DNA from: Lacrimispora sphenoides JCM 1415
GTDB taxonomy: Bacteria > Bacillota > Clostridia > Lachnospirales > Lachnospiraceae
Length of the DNA: 64,000 nucleotides
Assembly: GCF_900105615.1 (NCBI RefSeq)
Contig: NZ_LT630003.1
Location: forward strand, 1,922,001-1,986,000
Reading direction: 5' to 3'
Shown one piece after another: positions 9,355 through 18,191 of this stretch. Position 1 is the first letter of the stretch, and every line of letters starts with the position of its first letter. The notes beneath the pieces are model-generated. The model saw only the letters and a program-made list of their open reading frames with translations. It was not told the origin of the DNA and did not search any database. A program made the position numbers and the translations under genes.

Positions 9355-10365
9355 TTAAACCATTTTCCAGGCTTTTGGGACAAACAGCTCTTCAAATTTA
9401 TCAATGGCAAATCTGTCACTCATGCCTGCAATGTAATCGCAGACCGCCTGTTCCCTGCTTTCTTCCCCTTCCTCCATTAAGGTGCGGTATTCCTCCGCTA
9501 GCTTGTCCGGGTGTTCCATATAGTAATTAAAAAGCATGACGATGAGATGTTGTGCTTTCCCTTCTTCTGCTTTTGGGATATCACTTTTATAAACGTTTTC
9601 AAACATCCAGGTGCGCAGCCCCTGCATGGCCTTCTCCATATCGGGAGACATTATGATCTCCGGCTTTCCATAGCTGTTGCGGATAATATCATGGATCAGA
9701 TTGTTAAGTCTTTCACGAACGCTGTGACCCAAAACGCCCGTATAGCACTCCGGCAGATCCTCCTCCACAAACATCTTTGCCCTGATGGCATCGTCAATGT
9801 CATGGTTGATGTAGGCAATCTTATCCGACAGGCGGACAATGCCCCCTTCTAATGTGGAAGGGTGACCGCTGGTGCGGTGATTTAAGATTCCATCCCTGAC
9901 CTCCCAGGTGAGGTTTAAGCCCATGCCATCCTTTTCCAAAACTTCTACTACCCGTACGCTTTGCTTATAATGGGCAAAGCCCTGGGAGCAGATCTTATTC
10001 AAAATTGCTTCCCCGGAATGGCCGAATGGGGTATGGCCCAGATCATGAGCCAAAGCTATGGCCTCTGTTAAGTCTTCGTTCATGCGCAGAGATTTTGCTA
10101 TGGTTCTGGCTATCTGGGATACTTCCAGGGTATGAGTCAGTCTGGTTCTGTAGTGATCCCCTTCCGGGGACAGAAAAACCTGGGTTTTATGTTTCAGCCT
10201 GCGAAATGCCTTGCAGTGAATGATCCGGTCCCGGTCCCGTTGGTAGGCAGTCCGGATATCACAAGCGTCCTCTTCCCGCTCTCTTCCTTTACTGTTCTTA
10301 CTGAAAGCGGCATAAGGACTTAAATATGCTTCCTCCCATTGTTCAGTGGATTCCCTGATATTCAT
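9355..10365 (-). CDS. dgt: dGTP triphosphohydrolase-like HD protein
   Basis: HD-domain phosphohydrolase of the deoxyguanosinetriphosphate triphosphohydrolase family, which hydrolyses dNTPs to deoxynucleosides and triphosphate. The metal-binding residues are visible as HTLEVSQIAR (H), AHDLGHTPFGHSGE (HD plus H) and, further on, the SDKIAYINHDIDDA segment. The frame extends to a TTG at 10386, but the ATG at 10365 has AAGGATG upstream. Placement directly upstream of dnaG is common in Clostridia and fits control of the nucleotide pool for replication. Exact dNTP preference is unknown. Confidence 0.9.
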   Translation of the reverse strand: MNIRESTEQWEEAYLSPYAAFSKNSKGREREEDACDIRTAYQRDRDRIIHCKAFRRLKHKTQVFLSPEGDHYRTRLTHTLEVSQIARTIAKSLRMNEDLTEAIALAHDLGHTPFGHSGEAILNKICSQGFAHYKQSVRVVEVLEKDGMGLNLTWEVRDGILNHRTSGHPSTLEGGIVRLSDKIAYINHDIDDAIRAKMFVEEDLPECYTGVLGHSVRERLNNLIHDIIRNSYGKPEIIMSPDMEKAMQGLRTWMFENVYKSDIPKAEEGKAQHLIVMLFNYYMEHPDKLAEEYRTLMEEGEESREQAVCDYIAGMSDRFAIDKFEELFVPKAWKMV

Positions 10366-10453
10366 ACAATCACATCCTTCGCCCAAAGTTATGGTACATT
10401 ATATCATATTTTCAGTAATTATAACACCCTATATTAAAATAATTGCATTTCCG

Positions 10454-11284
10454 TCATCTGCCTGCATCCAGGTGTTTCCTGTATTCACTGGGAAGACAGC
10501 CATACCGCTTCTTAAATGCCTTGGAAAAGGCTCTGCTGTCCGGAAATCCATGCTTCATGGCGATCTCACCGATCTCACCGCCGGTCCCTACCAGTTCCCG
10601 GACCGCATACTTGACACGCAGGTCAATAAGATAGGTACGGTAATTGACCTGCGCATATTTTTGAAAGATTCTGGACAGGTAGGTAGGACTGAAGCCAAAT
10701 CGCCCTGCCACCTCGTCAAGCTTTAAGTCCTGGTCATAATTTTCTCTCATATACTGAGTCACCTTTGACAGCTTGTCGAGCTGCTTTTTCTGGCGGATGA
10801 CCTCCTTATCCATGGCCTCCGCTTTAAATTCCGTAACCAAAAGATACAGAAGTTCATAGAACAGGCTTTTTACCTTCAGGCTATAACCATATTCCTGTTC
10901 CTCATATATGGAAAACATGGAAATCACCAGCTGCGTCAGTCTCTTGTTTTGGACCTCATCCTTTTTCTCAAAATTCACATAATTTTCTTCTCCCATGTAC
11001 TCCTCAAAGGATTCCGCCGGTATTTGAAGAACTATGGTGATATTAGGATTTGGGCATTCAATGGAATGGACTTCATTAGAATTGACCAGCACAAAATCCT
11101 GTTTTTCAAGGGATAGGTGGCTGTTGTTGATATAAAAATCAATCCTGCCTTCCTGAACCAGAAAAATCTCAACGGAGTGGTGCCAGTGTTTCGTGACCTT
11201 GTAATTTCCATCCCTCCCCTCAAAAATAAACAGCCGGAAAGGCAAATCATCATTGGGAATGACCAGTTCATGTCTGACTTCCAT
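10454..11284 (-). CDS. AraC family transcriptional regulator with cupin sensor domain
   Basis: An N-terminal AraC-type cupin (HWHHSVEIFLVQEG near residue 28) and two C-terminal helix-turn-helix motifs (LDEVAGRFGFSPTYLSRIFQ and IGEIAMKHGFPDSRAFSKAF) give the classical architecture of 276 residues. The frame extends to 11338, but the ATG at 11284 has GGGGAGGTG upstream and excludes a poor N-terminus. The effector and targets are unknown; a carbohydrate is typical. Repeat copy B lies 27 bp upstream, so its 5' leader or promoter may involve that element. It is 88 bp upstream of dgt and need not be functionally linked to it. Confidence 0.9.
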   Translation of the reverse strand: MEVRHELVIPNDDLPFRLFIFEGRDGNYKVTKHWHHSVEIFLVQEGRIDFYINNSHLSLEKQDFVLVNSNEVHSIECPNPNITIVLQIPAESFEEYMGEENYVNFEKKDEVQNKRLTQLVISMFSIYEEQEYGYSLKVKSLFYELLYLLVTEFKAEAMDKEVIRQKKQLDKLSKVTQYMRENYDQDLKLDEVAGRFGFSPTYLSRIFQKYAQVNYRTYLIDLRVKYAVRELVGTGGEIGEIAMKHGFPDSRAFSKAFKKRYGCLPSEYRKHLDAGR

Positions 11285-11310
11285 TTCACACCTCCCCAAA
11301 AGTACTGATT

Positions 11311-11409
11311 CTATTATGAAAACAAAAGATGTTTTCATAATCGGATGGACGGGCTAAAAGGCAGCCCTTTTATCTTCACTTGCGCCGCAAGTTCAGCTAA
11401 ACTATATTA
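11311..11409. repeat. Three-hairpin intergenic element, copy B
   Basis: In plus-strand order: CTATTA edge, hairpin 1 (TTATGAAAAC pairing with GTTTTCATAA), linker TCGGATGGAC, hairpin 2 (GGGCT...AGCCC) followed by TTTTAT, hairpin 3 centred on CTTGCGCCGCAAG with outer pairing TTTA/TAAA, then CTATATTA at 11402-11409. Hairpin 3 shares almost no sequence with copy A but folds the same way. It lies between the stop codon of the S8 protease and the start of the AraC gene, both on the minus strand. Confidence 0.8.
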
Positions 11410-11471
11410 TAAATCATTTTGTATATTTTTCCAATGGCTTTTCATCTTCCTGTCAGGGCGTTCTTCCCATG

Positions 11472-13175
11472 TTATACAGGAAGGCTGTCGCTCACGCATA
11501 AAGCGCCGTATCCAAGCTCAGGATTGGGATATTTCGTAATTCCGGGCAGAGGCCTGGCACCGCGAATAAAATAAGCCTTAACCTTTTCCCCGAACAGAAA
11601 CGGATCCCTTCCATCCACAATTCCCCACTGCATCAAAAGGGCGGCGCTGCCGGTGACAAAAGGAGTTGCAAAGGACGTACCTGTTACCGACTCGTATCCG
11701 CCTCCGGCCCTTGCCGCAATGATCCCCACTCCTGGAGCAGCCAGATCCGGTTTTACCAGATTGGTTCTTCTTGTAAATCCTCTGCCGGAAAAATCCGCAT
11801 AAGACTGATAAGTATCATCATAAGCCCCCACGGATATGACCTTGTTTGCTGTAGATGGAATGGTCAAAGTGGTTTCAGGCGTGGCTCTTAAAAACCTGGT
11901 AGACTCGCTCAGCACTCCGGCAGATGGGAGCCAGAGATCGTATTTGCCTTCCACGATCTGTCTGGGAGTCAGGCGGAATTTCCATATCCCGCTGTCAATA
12001 TAGGTATCGAGAGGAAGGAAATCCATATAAATTTCCTGTGCCACACTGTAAGGTCCGGGCTTCCCATAGTACAACAAAATTCTTGTATTTCCATAGTTTA
12101 TGGTTTGAGGTCCCAGGCTGCTGCTGATGGGTCCGATCACCACTCCGGAAGGTGTTATAATGCTGATGTCAAATAAATCCGCATAAGATTTCCATAGCTG
12201 TACACTGAAGCTTCGCTGGTATTGTCCCACGCTCAGCTCAATTTCCTCGGGATTTGACATTGTCAGGGCTCCGGAAATATGGCCGCCAGCCACCCCTTCG
12301 TTACCTGTTCCTACCACAATCACTGTCTTCCCGTAATTGGATAAGTCATCTAGAAATGTCTCTAAAAGGCTGGTGCCGTCATGGGATCCATAAGTATTGC
12401 CAAAGCTTAAGTTAATGGCCAGGGGCATCCGCATACTTACCGCTTGCTGTACTGCAAAATTGACCGCACGCATAAGTTCTGTTGTCCTGGGAAACCCGCC
12501 TTCCTGAGGAACTCCAAGCTTTACAACTAAAATCGGGCTTTCAAAAGCGATTCCCCGGTATTGTCCCCTGTTTTCCCTTCCGTTTCCGACCGCTATGGAT
12601 GCCACGGCTGTACCATGGCCGGAGATATCTACGCTTGGAACCAGCCTTCTGGCCTCTGTCCTGCTTCCGGTAGCCAGGGCGGCATTGATATCTTCTGCAG
12701 TGAACACCCGGTCCAGTGTCTGATCCCACAGCGCTACGATCCTGGTCGTACCGTCATCATTCCGGAAATCAGCGTGGTAATAATCAATCCCCGAATCAAT
12801 GATGGCTACCAAAACTCCCCTTCCGGTAAGAGGATTGCTTCCCTGCTGGACCAAATTGACACAAGAGGCCGACTTTGCCTGGTTGATGGCAAAAAACAGC
12901 CTCTTTGGTTTTTCAACATATTCGATTTGAGGCAAGGCACTTAACTGGTCAATAAGGGATTCCGGAACTGTAAGTATGGAGTATTCGTTTACCATTTGCT
13001 CCACCCGGATTCCAATAAGGGAAAGATTGCTTATATCCCCGGAATGCTTAACGATCACATCCCATGTTTTTTCCTCTGGATTGTATCCTACATTTAAATT
13101 GCCTGATTTTTCACGCTCTTCAGGAGTTGCGCTGAGGGCAAGATTTAACAGGACTTCCAGCTTTTGATCTTGCAT
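11472..13175 (-). CDS. Subtilisin-like serine protease (S8 family, Csp-like)
   Basis: All three catalytic residues are present: Asp in AIIDSGIDYYHADF (about residue 127), His in DISGHGTAVASIA (about 187) and Ser in VTGTSFATPFVTG (about 501). The oxyanion Asn lies in GTGNEGVAGG. A domain of about 130 residues is inserted between the His/Asn region and the Ser, as in the jelly-roll insertion of clostridial Csp germination proteases. A short N-terminal prodomain precedes the catalytic domain and no export signal is seen, also as in Csp proteins. The ATG at 13175 (ACAGGAA upstream) is preferred over the ATG at 13202. A role in spore germination is inferred from family resemblance; other non-secreted S8 peptidases look similar. 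Confidence 0.85.
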   Translation of the reverse strand: MQDQKLEVLLNLALSATPEEREKSGNLNVGYNPEEKTWDVIVKHSGDISNLSLIGIRVEQMVNEYSILTVPESLIDQLSALPQIEYVEKPKRLFFAINQAKSASCVNLVQQGSNPLTGRGVLVAIIDSGIDYYHADFRNDDGTTRIVALWDQTLDRVFTAEDINAALATGSRTEARRLVPSVDISGHGTAVASIAVGNGRENRGQYRGIAFESPILVVKLGVPQEGGFPRTTELMRAVNFAVQQAVSMRMPLAINLSFGNTYGSHDGTSLLETFLDDLSNYGKTVIVVGTGNEGVAGGHISGALTMSNPEEIELSVGQYQRSFSVQLWKSYADLFDISIITPSGVVIGPISSSLGPQTINYGNTRILLYYGKPGPYSVAQEIYMDFLPLDTYIDSGIWKFRLTPRQIVEGKYDLWLPSAGVLSESTRFLRATPETTLTIPSTANKVISVGAYDDTYQSYADFSGRGFTRRTNLVKPDLAAPGVGIIAARAGGGYESVTGTSFATPFVTGSAALLMQWGIVDGRDPFLFGEKVKAYFIRGARPLPGITKYPNPELGYGALCVSDSLPV

Positions 13176-13223
13176 ACGACATTCCTGTGTTTTTTCTATC
13201 ATCCTACGCTGGAACTGTCATTC

Positions 13224-15500
13224 TCATTCCTTACTCTGCTCTGCTTCCCGCACTTCCGTGTCGTGATAGAAGAATTTTAAGATATCCTCAAAGTTCTTCC
13301 CGCTCTTTGCCATGGCCTGAGCTCCATTCTGGCTCATACCAACACCATGCCCAAAGCCTCCCCCGTAAATATGAAAGGTTGTAATGTTATTGTCATCAAC
13401 GCCCTGATTTTCTATTGCAATATAGGCACTGGGAAGGGAGTCAAAATTCTTCATGAGCGTACCATCAAGCTTTGTAATGGTCATATATTTATTTCCAAGC
13501 TTTGCCCTTACCTGTCCTTCCCCATTGATGGTCATGACGCCGTCGGATCCTTCGACCCTTAGTTTTTTAACAATTCCGCCTACTCCACGTTCTGTTACAG
13601 TAATGTTCAGGATTGATCCGACTTCGGTGATCTCTTCCTCCAGCTGCCGGTTCGTGACGGTGGTTTCCCATCGGTACATGGGGAATCCTGAATCAAAGGC
13701 CGGATAATCTTTTTTCTTTATAAATTCATCAAAATCAGAATTTGTCGACAGATTTAATACTCCCCTGCTATCCTGAAGAAGACTGCCATCCAGATATGGT
13801 AACTGAGCCGGATCGCCTCCCCATATGCTCCCGTCGGTCGTATGTCCGCAAGAAGTGGAGAAATAAAAGGCTTCTATAGGTTTATCATTATAAAACAACA
13901 GCTTTCCATAAGTCTCACGTACCGCTTCTTCTGTTTTTGATGCGGACTGCAGATTGTTATAAACCTGGAATCTGGTGCTGTCATCCACATGGGCACCGTA
14001 TTTGCTGTAGGTGTTGCTCTGGATCTGACGGAACGCATAGGTTCTGGCACAGACAGCCTGAGCTTTTAAGGCTTCCTTTTCATAGCTGTCAGGCATCTCA
14101 CTGGGAACAACCTTTGTCAGATAATCCTCCAGGTACAACTCATTGACTAAAAGCAGCCCATCGGCTTCCTTACGTATCTCAATCGTACCGTCATAGGCCG
14201 GGGTGCCATAGGACCTCTGGATGGAATTAACGGTAATGGAGTCTCCTTTTTCTAAAGGTGCGATTACAATCCGTCCATCCTTTAGCCGCTCATCTGAGGT
14301 ATCAATAATCACTTCTGCCTTTGGAGGTATTTTTACCGCCTTCTCGCCATAGGTCAATAACAGGCCGCTTTCAGCAGACAGGGTTACAGACGGATGAAAG
14401 ATCGTTTGGAAATTGGTGGACATCAAAAGGACACGAATGCTCTTTGCATCAAATTCCCTTACCAGCAAGGCAGCACATATCCTGCCATGGGCAACAACAA
14501 AATCCTGTATATCATATCCTACCAGAATATCGGAGACACTACGTTCTTCAAGCTGACCGTATAACCGGTATACTTTAAAATCTTTATCCAGTTTTAAGCT
14601 GCCATACCCCTCAACCTCAATAGAATCATCCTTTACCGCAAGAACCTTTCCCGATATCTTCTTTTTCTTCAAGGTAACCTTTTGAAGGCTTCCTCTTTTT
14701 AAACTGATATCCGCAATATTATTGGCAAAATCCTCCGGCTGCCCCAAAGAGGCCTCAAGGGGGAAGGTACGCTCCACTGACCCTAAGTATACACCGAACG
14801 TTCCTCCCGTTCCTGTGGTCAGCCAGACATTTTTATAGGTTATGGAATCTGTCACCGCTTCTTTTAATGCAATGATCTCATTGCCCTTTACCAGGAACTT
14901 TAACTCCCAGTCTATGTAAGAATCCAGGCTGATGCCCTCAAATTGAAAATTCCCTTCGCTGGTATAGGCAGTCCAGGCTGTTGCAGTTTTTACATTGGTA
15001 GGAGTGCCATAAAGAAACACGTCAAGCACTCTGATCGTTCCTTCTTTATCCAGTGCCTGCCTCAATTCTTCATACAAATACCACCATTCATCAGCAGGAA
15101 GCTTTTTATTTTGTTTTTTGCTGCTTTCATGGATCTTCTTTCCCGATCCGGGAACCAGAGCTTCCGCCAGGCTTTCCGCCTCTTTGTAGGTCAAAAAGCC
15201 TTCCGCAGTATCACTTTTTGCCGGAATTTCATGGGGGTCAAGATAACCGCCTGCATACAGGTAATTCATGTATTTCACATACCAGTTATTCTGTTCCTTT
15301 TCAGGAAAGTATTCCTGGCTATGTTCCTTCAGCATTTTTTCACAGTTTTCTCTATCGGTAAGAAGAAGAGCAGCTGACTTATATGCTACCCCCCTTGATA
15401 TTCCCTCCGGTTCCGGTTCATTAACCAGAATAATAATAATGAGAATCAAAACCAAAAGAGGAATACCGACTATAAATCCGATAAATGTCTTTTTATTCAT
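13224..15500 (-). CDS. Large SpoIID/LytB-domain protein, membrane-anchored
   Basis: A 758-residue protein with one N-terminal membrane segment (residues 7-27, very rich in Ile/Leu) and a long extracytoplasmic region. The C-terminal half is a SpoIID/LytB domain: VPSEMPDSYEKEALKAQAV at about residues 465-483 includes the glutamate (E468) that acts in SpoIID lytic transglycosylases, followed by ARTYAF and the late GGGFGHGVGMSQNGAQ motif. SpoIID itself is about 340 residues, so this is an enlarged relative with about 430 extra residues of unknown function. It follows the AI-2E gene by 9 bp and precedes the subtilase, suggesting an envelope or sporulation role. Confidence 0.85.
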   Translation of the reverse strand: MNKKTFIGFIVGIPLLVLILIIIILVNEPEPEGISRGVAYKSAALLLTDRENCEKMLKEHSQEYFPEKEQNNWYVKYMNYLYAGGYLDPHEIPAKSDTAEGFLTYKEAESLAEALVPGSGKKIHESSKKQNKKLPADEWWYLYEELRQALDKEGTIRVLDVFLYGTPTNVKTATAWTAYTSEGNFQFEGISLDSYIDWELKFLVKGNEIIALKEAVTDSITYKNVWLTTGTGGTFGVYLGSVERTFPLEASLGQPEDFANNIADISLKRGSLQKVTLKKKKISGKVLAVKDDSIEVEGYGSLKLDKDFKVYRLYGQLEERSVSDILVGYDIQDFVVAHGRICAALLVREFDAKSIRVLLMSTNFQTIFHPSVTLSAESGLLLTYGEKAVKIPPKAEVIIDTSDERLKDGRIVIAPLEKGDSITVNSIQRSYGTPAYDGTIEIRKEADGLLLVNELYLEDYLTKVVPSEMPDSYEKEALKAQAVCARTYAFRQIQSNTYSKYGAHVDDSTRFQVYNNLQSASKTEEAVRETYGKLLFYNDKPIEAFYFSTSCGHTTDGSIWGGDPAQLPYLDGSLLQDSRGVLNLSTNSDFDEFIKKKDYPAFDSGFPMYRWETTVTNRQLEEEITEVGSILNITVTERGVGGIVKKLRVEGSDGVMTINGEGQVRAKLGNKYMTITKLDGTLMKNFDSLPSAYIAIENQGVDDNNITTFHIYGGGFGHGVGMSQNGAQAMAKSGKNFEDILKFFYHDTEVREAEQSKE

Positions 15501-15509
15501 GCGCTCCTC

Positions 15510-16742
15510 TTATCTCATATAAGTTTTTTTGTTTTCATCAATCCGCTCCAGGTCAAAATAGTCCACCGTTTTAAGAGAGAGATCCTTTTTCCTCAGGGAA
15601 CGGTTCACCAGCCTTGAAACTACGCTGTAAAACACCGCAAAGGTCGGCACCGCAATGATCATTCCCACAAAACCAAACAGTCCGCCAAAAAGCAGGATGG
15701 AAAACAGCACCCAAAAGCTGGGAAGACCCGTGGATTGTCCCAATATTTTCGGACCCAGGATATTTCCATCAAACTGCTGGAGCAAAAGAATAAATATCAA
15801 GAAATACAGACACTTAATAGGGCTGACCAGCAGGATTAAAAATGCACTGGGAATGGCTCCGATAAACGGACCGAAAAAGGGAATCACATTGGTCACTCCC
15901 ACAATCACGCTTACTAACAGTGTGTAAGGCATATTCATAGCGTTCAAAAGGAAAAAACACATAATCCCGATAATCAGGGAATCTAAAATCTTTCCCGTTA
16001 TGAACCCGCCAAACACCCGGTGAACAAAACGGATTTCATCGATTGCCTGATTAGCCGTTTTAATAGGAAATATACTGTAAATGATCTTTTTACCCTGGGC
16101 AGAAAGCGTTCCCTTTATGTTCAGGAGATAAACCATTACGATTACACCGATCAGTATATTCTTTAGAACCAGTACCACGCTTAGCAGTCCGCTGGAAAGG
16201 CTGCCGATCAACATGGACATGTTGGGGACCAGGTCAGAGGTCATCCAGCTTTGCAGCTGGCCTGTCAGCCGGCCATATATGGGAATGACCGCCCGTTCCA
16301 CAGAAGGATTATCCTCAAGCATCTTCTGAAGCCACAAAGCCAGATCATTCATATTCTCGCCCAGTGATTCCTGGAGTCCCATGACACTTGTATAAATCTG
16401 GGGGATGATCATCCAGAAAAGTCCGACTACTATCACAAACAGAAAAATTAAACTGACCACAGTTGCCGCGGCCCGGGATATGGACTTTACCCCATTCCTA
16501 TTTTTCCATCTGGAAGAAAGCAGGCGTACCGTAATGTCTCTGGACTTGTTATATACCGGCAGTAAAAGATATGCGAGGACTGCCCCGTAAATGACAGGCA
16601 TAAGAATCCCCACAATTATTTTTACCGTACCCTTCACAGCCTGGAATCTGGAAAGAAAAAAGGCAAAGGTTATGCTCAAGGCAATAACGGAAAGTGCTGT
16701 GACTCCCCAGCATAAATAATTCCGAAATTTTGTCTCTTTCAT
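15510..16742 (-). CDS. AI-2E family (PerM/YdiK/YtvI-type) membrane transporter
   Basis: A 410-residue polytopic protein with hydrophobic segments at the N-terminus (two by residue 60), near residue 85, and a cluster from about 200 to 370. The C-terminal signature GVTNVIPFFGPFIGAIPSA followed by GPKILGQSTGLPSFWVL is typical of the AI-2E/UPF0118 family. Family members include AI-2 exporters, Na+/H+ antiporters and the sporulation protein YtvI, so a substrate cannot be assigned. SD AGGAG precedes the ATG. It begins a tight pair with the SpoIID-domain gene. Confidence 0.9.
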   Translation of the reverse strand: MKETKFRNYLCWGVTALSVIALSITFAFFLSRFQAVKGTVKIIVGILMPVIYGAVLAYLLLPVYNKSRDITVRLLSSRWKNRNGVKSISRAAATVVSLIFLFVIVVGLFWMIIPQIYTSVMGLQESLGENMNDLALWLQKMLEDNPSVERAVIPIYGRLTGQLQSWMTSDLVPNMSMLIGSLSSGLLSVVLVLKNILIGVIVMVYLLNIKGTLSAQGKKIIYSIFPIKTANQAIDEIRFVHRVFGGFITGKILDSLIIGIMCFFLLNAMNMPYTLLVSVIVGVTNVIPFFGPFIGAIPSAFLILLVSPIKCLYFLIFILLLQQFDGNILGPKILGQSTGLPSFWVLFSILLFGGLFGFVGMIIAVPTFAVFYSVVSRLVNRSLRKKDLSLKTVDYFDLERIDENKKTYMR

Positions 16743-16811
16743 AAAAATTCTCCTAAGTTTTTAAGATTGACTAATGTCTATCCTATACTCTACCATACTT
16801 TTACATAAAAT

Positions 16812-16837
16812 TAAAGCAGCGATTTCTCGCTGCTTTT
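16812..16837. terminator. Hairpin terminator downstream of 6S RNA
   Basis: AAAGCAGCGA pairs with TCGCTGCTTT around a TTTC loop. On the minus strand it is followed by TTTAATTTT, which would end the 6S transcript; on the plus strand it is followed by TTTTTTC. Confidence 0.65.
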
Positions 16838-16844
16838 TTCTTTG

Positions 16845-17041
16845 GTAACCCCAAAATGCCGTTTCTTACTTATTGACGCCTAGCCTTGCTAGGTGGGCAA
16901 CCTCACTCAAGTTTCTGCCTTCCACTGCAAACGGAGGCTTGACATCCACCTGAAAATATCGGAATCCCATGAGTCATAATGTAGGTTCAAAAAAGGTAAG
17001 AGTGTCGCACATTTCAGGAATTACTTTCCCATGTTTTCTAT
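16845..17041 (-). ncRNA. ssrS: 6S RNA
   Basis: Small RNA that mimics an open promoter and binds sigma-A RNA polymerase. The minus strand carries blocks I recognise from Firmicutes 6S RNAs (GGTTGCCCACCT, a small hairpin, then GGCGTCAATA). A long imperfect closing helix pairs GTAATTCC and GAAATGTGC (17024 leftward) with GGCATTTT and GGGGTTAC (ending 16845); CTTAC also pairs with GTAAG. The mature RNA would be about 180 nt, a normal 6S size. A strong promoter just upstream predicts a start near 17041, so the listed right end is the precursor. Assignment is from motif memory and folding by eye, not a covariance search. Confidence 0.75.
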
Positions 17042-17047
17042 GGTCTT

Positions 17048-17076
17048 AGTATACACTACTTTGTTTTGTTTTTCAA
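17048..17076 (-). promoter_or_regulatory. Promoter of the 6S RNA
   Basis: Minus-strand TTGAAA (17076-17071) and TATACT (17053-17048) are separated by exactly 17 bp, placing the start point near 17041. Confidence 0.75.
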
Positions 17077-17114
17077 GTTCCTTTTCCTGTCAGTTTTGAT
17101 TTTAATCTATTGGA

Positions 17115-17378
17115 TCAGACAGCAATATGTTTGCTGTTAAGCAGTCTTCCATGCTCTACATACAGTTCCAGAAGTCTTAAAGGAGAGTCGCTGGAGTCTT
17201 CTTGAATGATCAGTTCCAACCCTTCCGCAGTGGCCAAAGACAGCACAGAAAGCAACGATTTTGCGTTTACCGTTCTTTCTCCGCAGGCCAAATTTATTTT
17301 TTCTTTACACGCTCCCGCAATTGAGACAAATTCCAGGATGGACTCAACTCCCCAGAATCCGATCTCCACCTTTTTCAT
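17115..17378 (-). CDS. HPr-like phosphocarrier family protein lacking the active histidine
   Basis: An 87-residue protein that aligns along its length with HPr of the phosphotransferase system. The region TVNAKSLLSVLSLA (residues 36-50) matches the HPr segment around regulatory Ser46, and this serine (S41 here) is kept. The active-site loop that normally reads HxRP (His15) is replaced by a GVESILEF-like stretch, so PEP-dependent phosphotransfer should be impossible. This recalls Crh of Bacillus, which keeps Ser46 but lacks His15 and acts in catabolite repression; a Crh-like role is an inference. The ATG has GGAGGA upstream. The HAD phosphatase gene lies 47 bp upstream on the same strand. Confidence 0.7.
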   Translation of the reverse strand: MKKVEIGFWGVESILEFVSIAGACKEKINLACGERTVNAKSLLSVLSLATAEGLELIIQEDSSDSPLRLLELYVEHGRLLNSKHIAV

Positions 17379-17425
17379 CTCTTGTATTCCTCCTGCTTAA
17401 AATGTTAGAGACCAAGTATAACATA

Positions 17426-18070
17426 CTATAATAGATTCTGCAAATCAAAAATTGTTTCTGCCAGAACATCCGCTCCGGCTTCTGTAAGTTCCTGTCTGCT
17501 TCCGTAACCGTACAACACCCCAACCGATGCTATTCCAATTTCTTTTGCCCCCAGAACATCATGCTTCCTGTCTCCGATCATCACCGTCTTGTCCAGATCG
17601 GTAATTCCGCATTCATTTAAAACATAACGGATCACATCTGCTTTTTTTACCCTGGTTTCATCCATGTCGGCACCTCCCATAAATAAAAAGCAGGAATCCA
17701 ACTCAAAATGTTTAAGGATCATCCGGACAAACACTTCCGGCTTAGAGGAAGCCACATAAAGCTTTTTCCCTGCCTTAAGAAGAGACTGCAGAACATCCAA
17801 AACTCCTTCATAGGCTTTATTTTCATACAATCCTGTTTCCGAAAAATATTCCCGGTAAATATCAATGGCCTTTCTTGCCTGTTCCTCGCTAAAGCCATAA
17901 TACTCCATGAAGCTGTCCTTTAAAGGCGGCCCGATAAAGCAGCAAAGCTCATCTAAATCCTCCACCTCAATCCCAAAATGCCGGAGGCTATACTGGACAG
18001 ACTTCGTTATGCCCTCTTTGGGGTCCGTAAGGGTTCCATCTAAATCAAACAACAAATATTCTTTATTCAT
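17426..18070 (-). CDS. HAD family hydrolase (phosphoglycolate phosphatase-like)
   Basis: HAD-superfamily phosphatase of 214 residues with motif I DLDGTLTD (residues 9-16), motif II serine in VASSKPEVF (near residue 107) and motifs III/IV in KADVIRYV and MIGDRKHDVLGAKEIG (near residue 160). The helical cap between motifs I and II is of the PGP/YjjG type. The substrate could be phosphoglycolate, pyrophosphate or another small phosphoester. Start ATG has AGGAGG upstream. It lies between pckA and the HPr-like gene, both on the minus strand. Confidence 0.88.
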   Translation of the reverse strand: MNKEYLLFDLDGTLTDPKEGITKSVQYSLRHFGIEVEDLDELCCFIGPPLKDSFMEYYGFSEEQARKAIDIYREYFSETGLYENKAYEGVLDVLQSLLKAGKKLYVASSKPEVFVRMILKHFELDSCFLFMGGADMDETRVKKADVIRYVLNECGITDLDKTVMIGDRKHDVLGAKEIGIASVGVLYGYGSRQELTEAGADVLAETIFDLQNLL

Positions 18071-18141
18071 GGTGCCTCCTGTATGGTGAAATTAAGAAAA
18101 ACACGCTTTGCGGATTTTTCTTAACTGCTGCGGTATCCGAG

Positions 18142-18182
18142 CAAAAACAGAGACGAAAAAGGAAAGCTCCTTTTTCGTCTCT
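18142..18182 (-). terminator. Terminator of pckA
   Basis: A 15-bp stem (AGAGACGAAAAAGGA pairing with TCCTTTTTCGTCTCT) with a four-base loop is followed on the minus strand by GTTTTTG, 10 bp after the pckA stop. Confidence 0.85.
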
Positions 18183-18191
18183 ATGGAATTT

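Noticed and set aside
16845..17041. SRP RNA or a tRNA cluster in the pre-HPr gap
   Set aside because: The conserved SRP Alu/S-domain tetraloop motifs and tRNA T-loop sequences are absent; the fold and motifs fit 6S RNA better.
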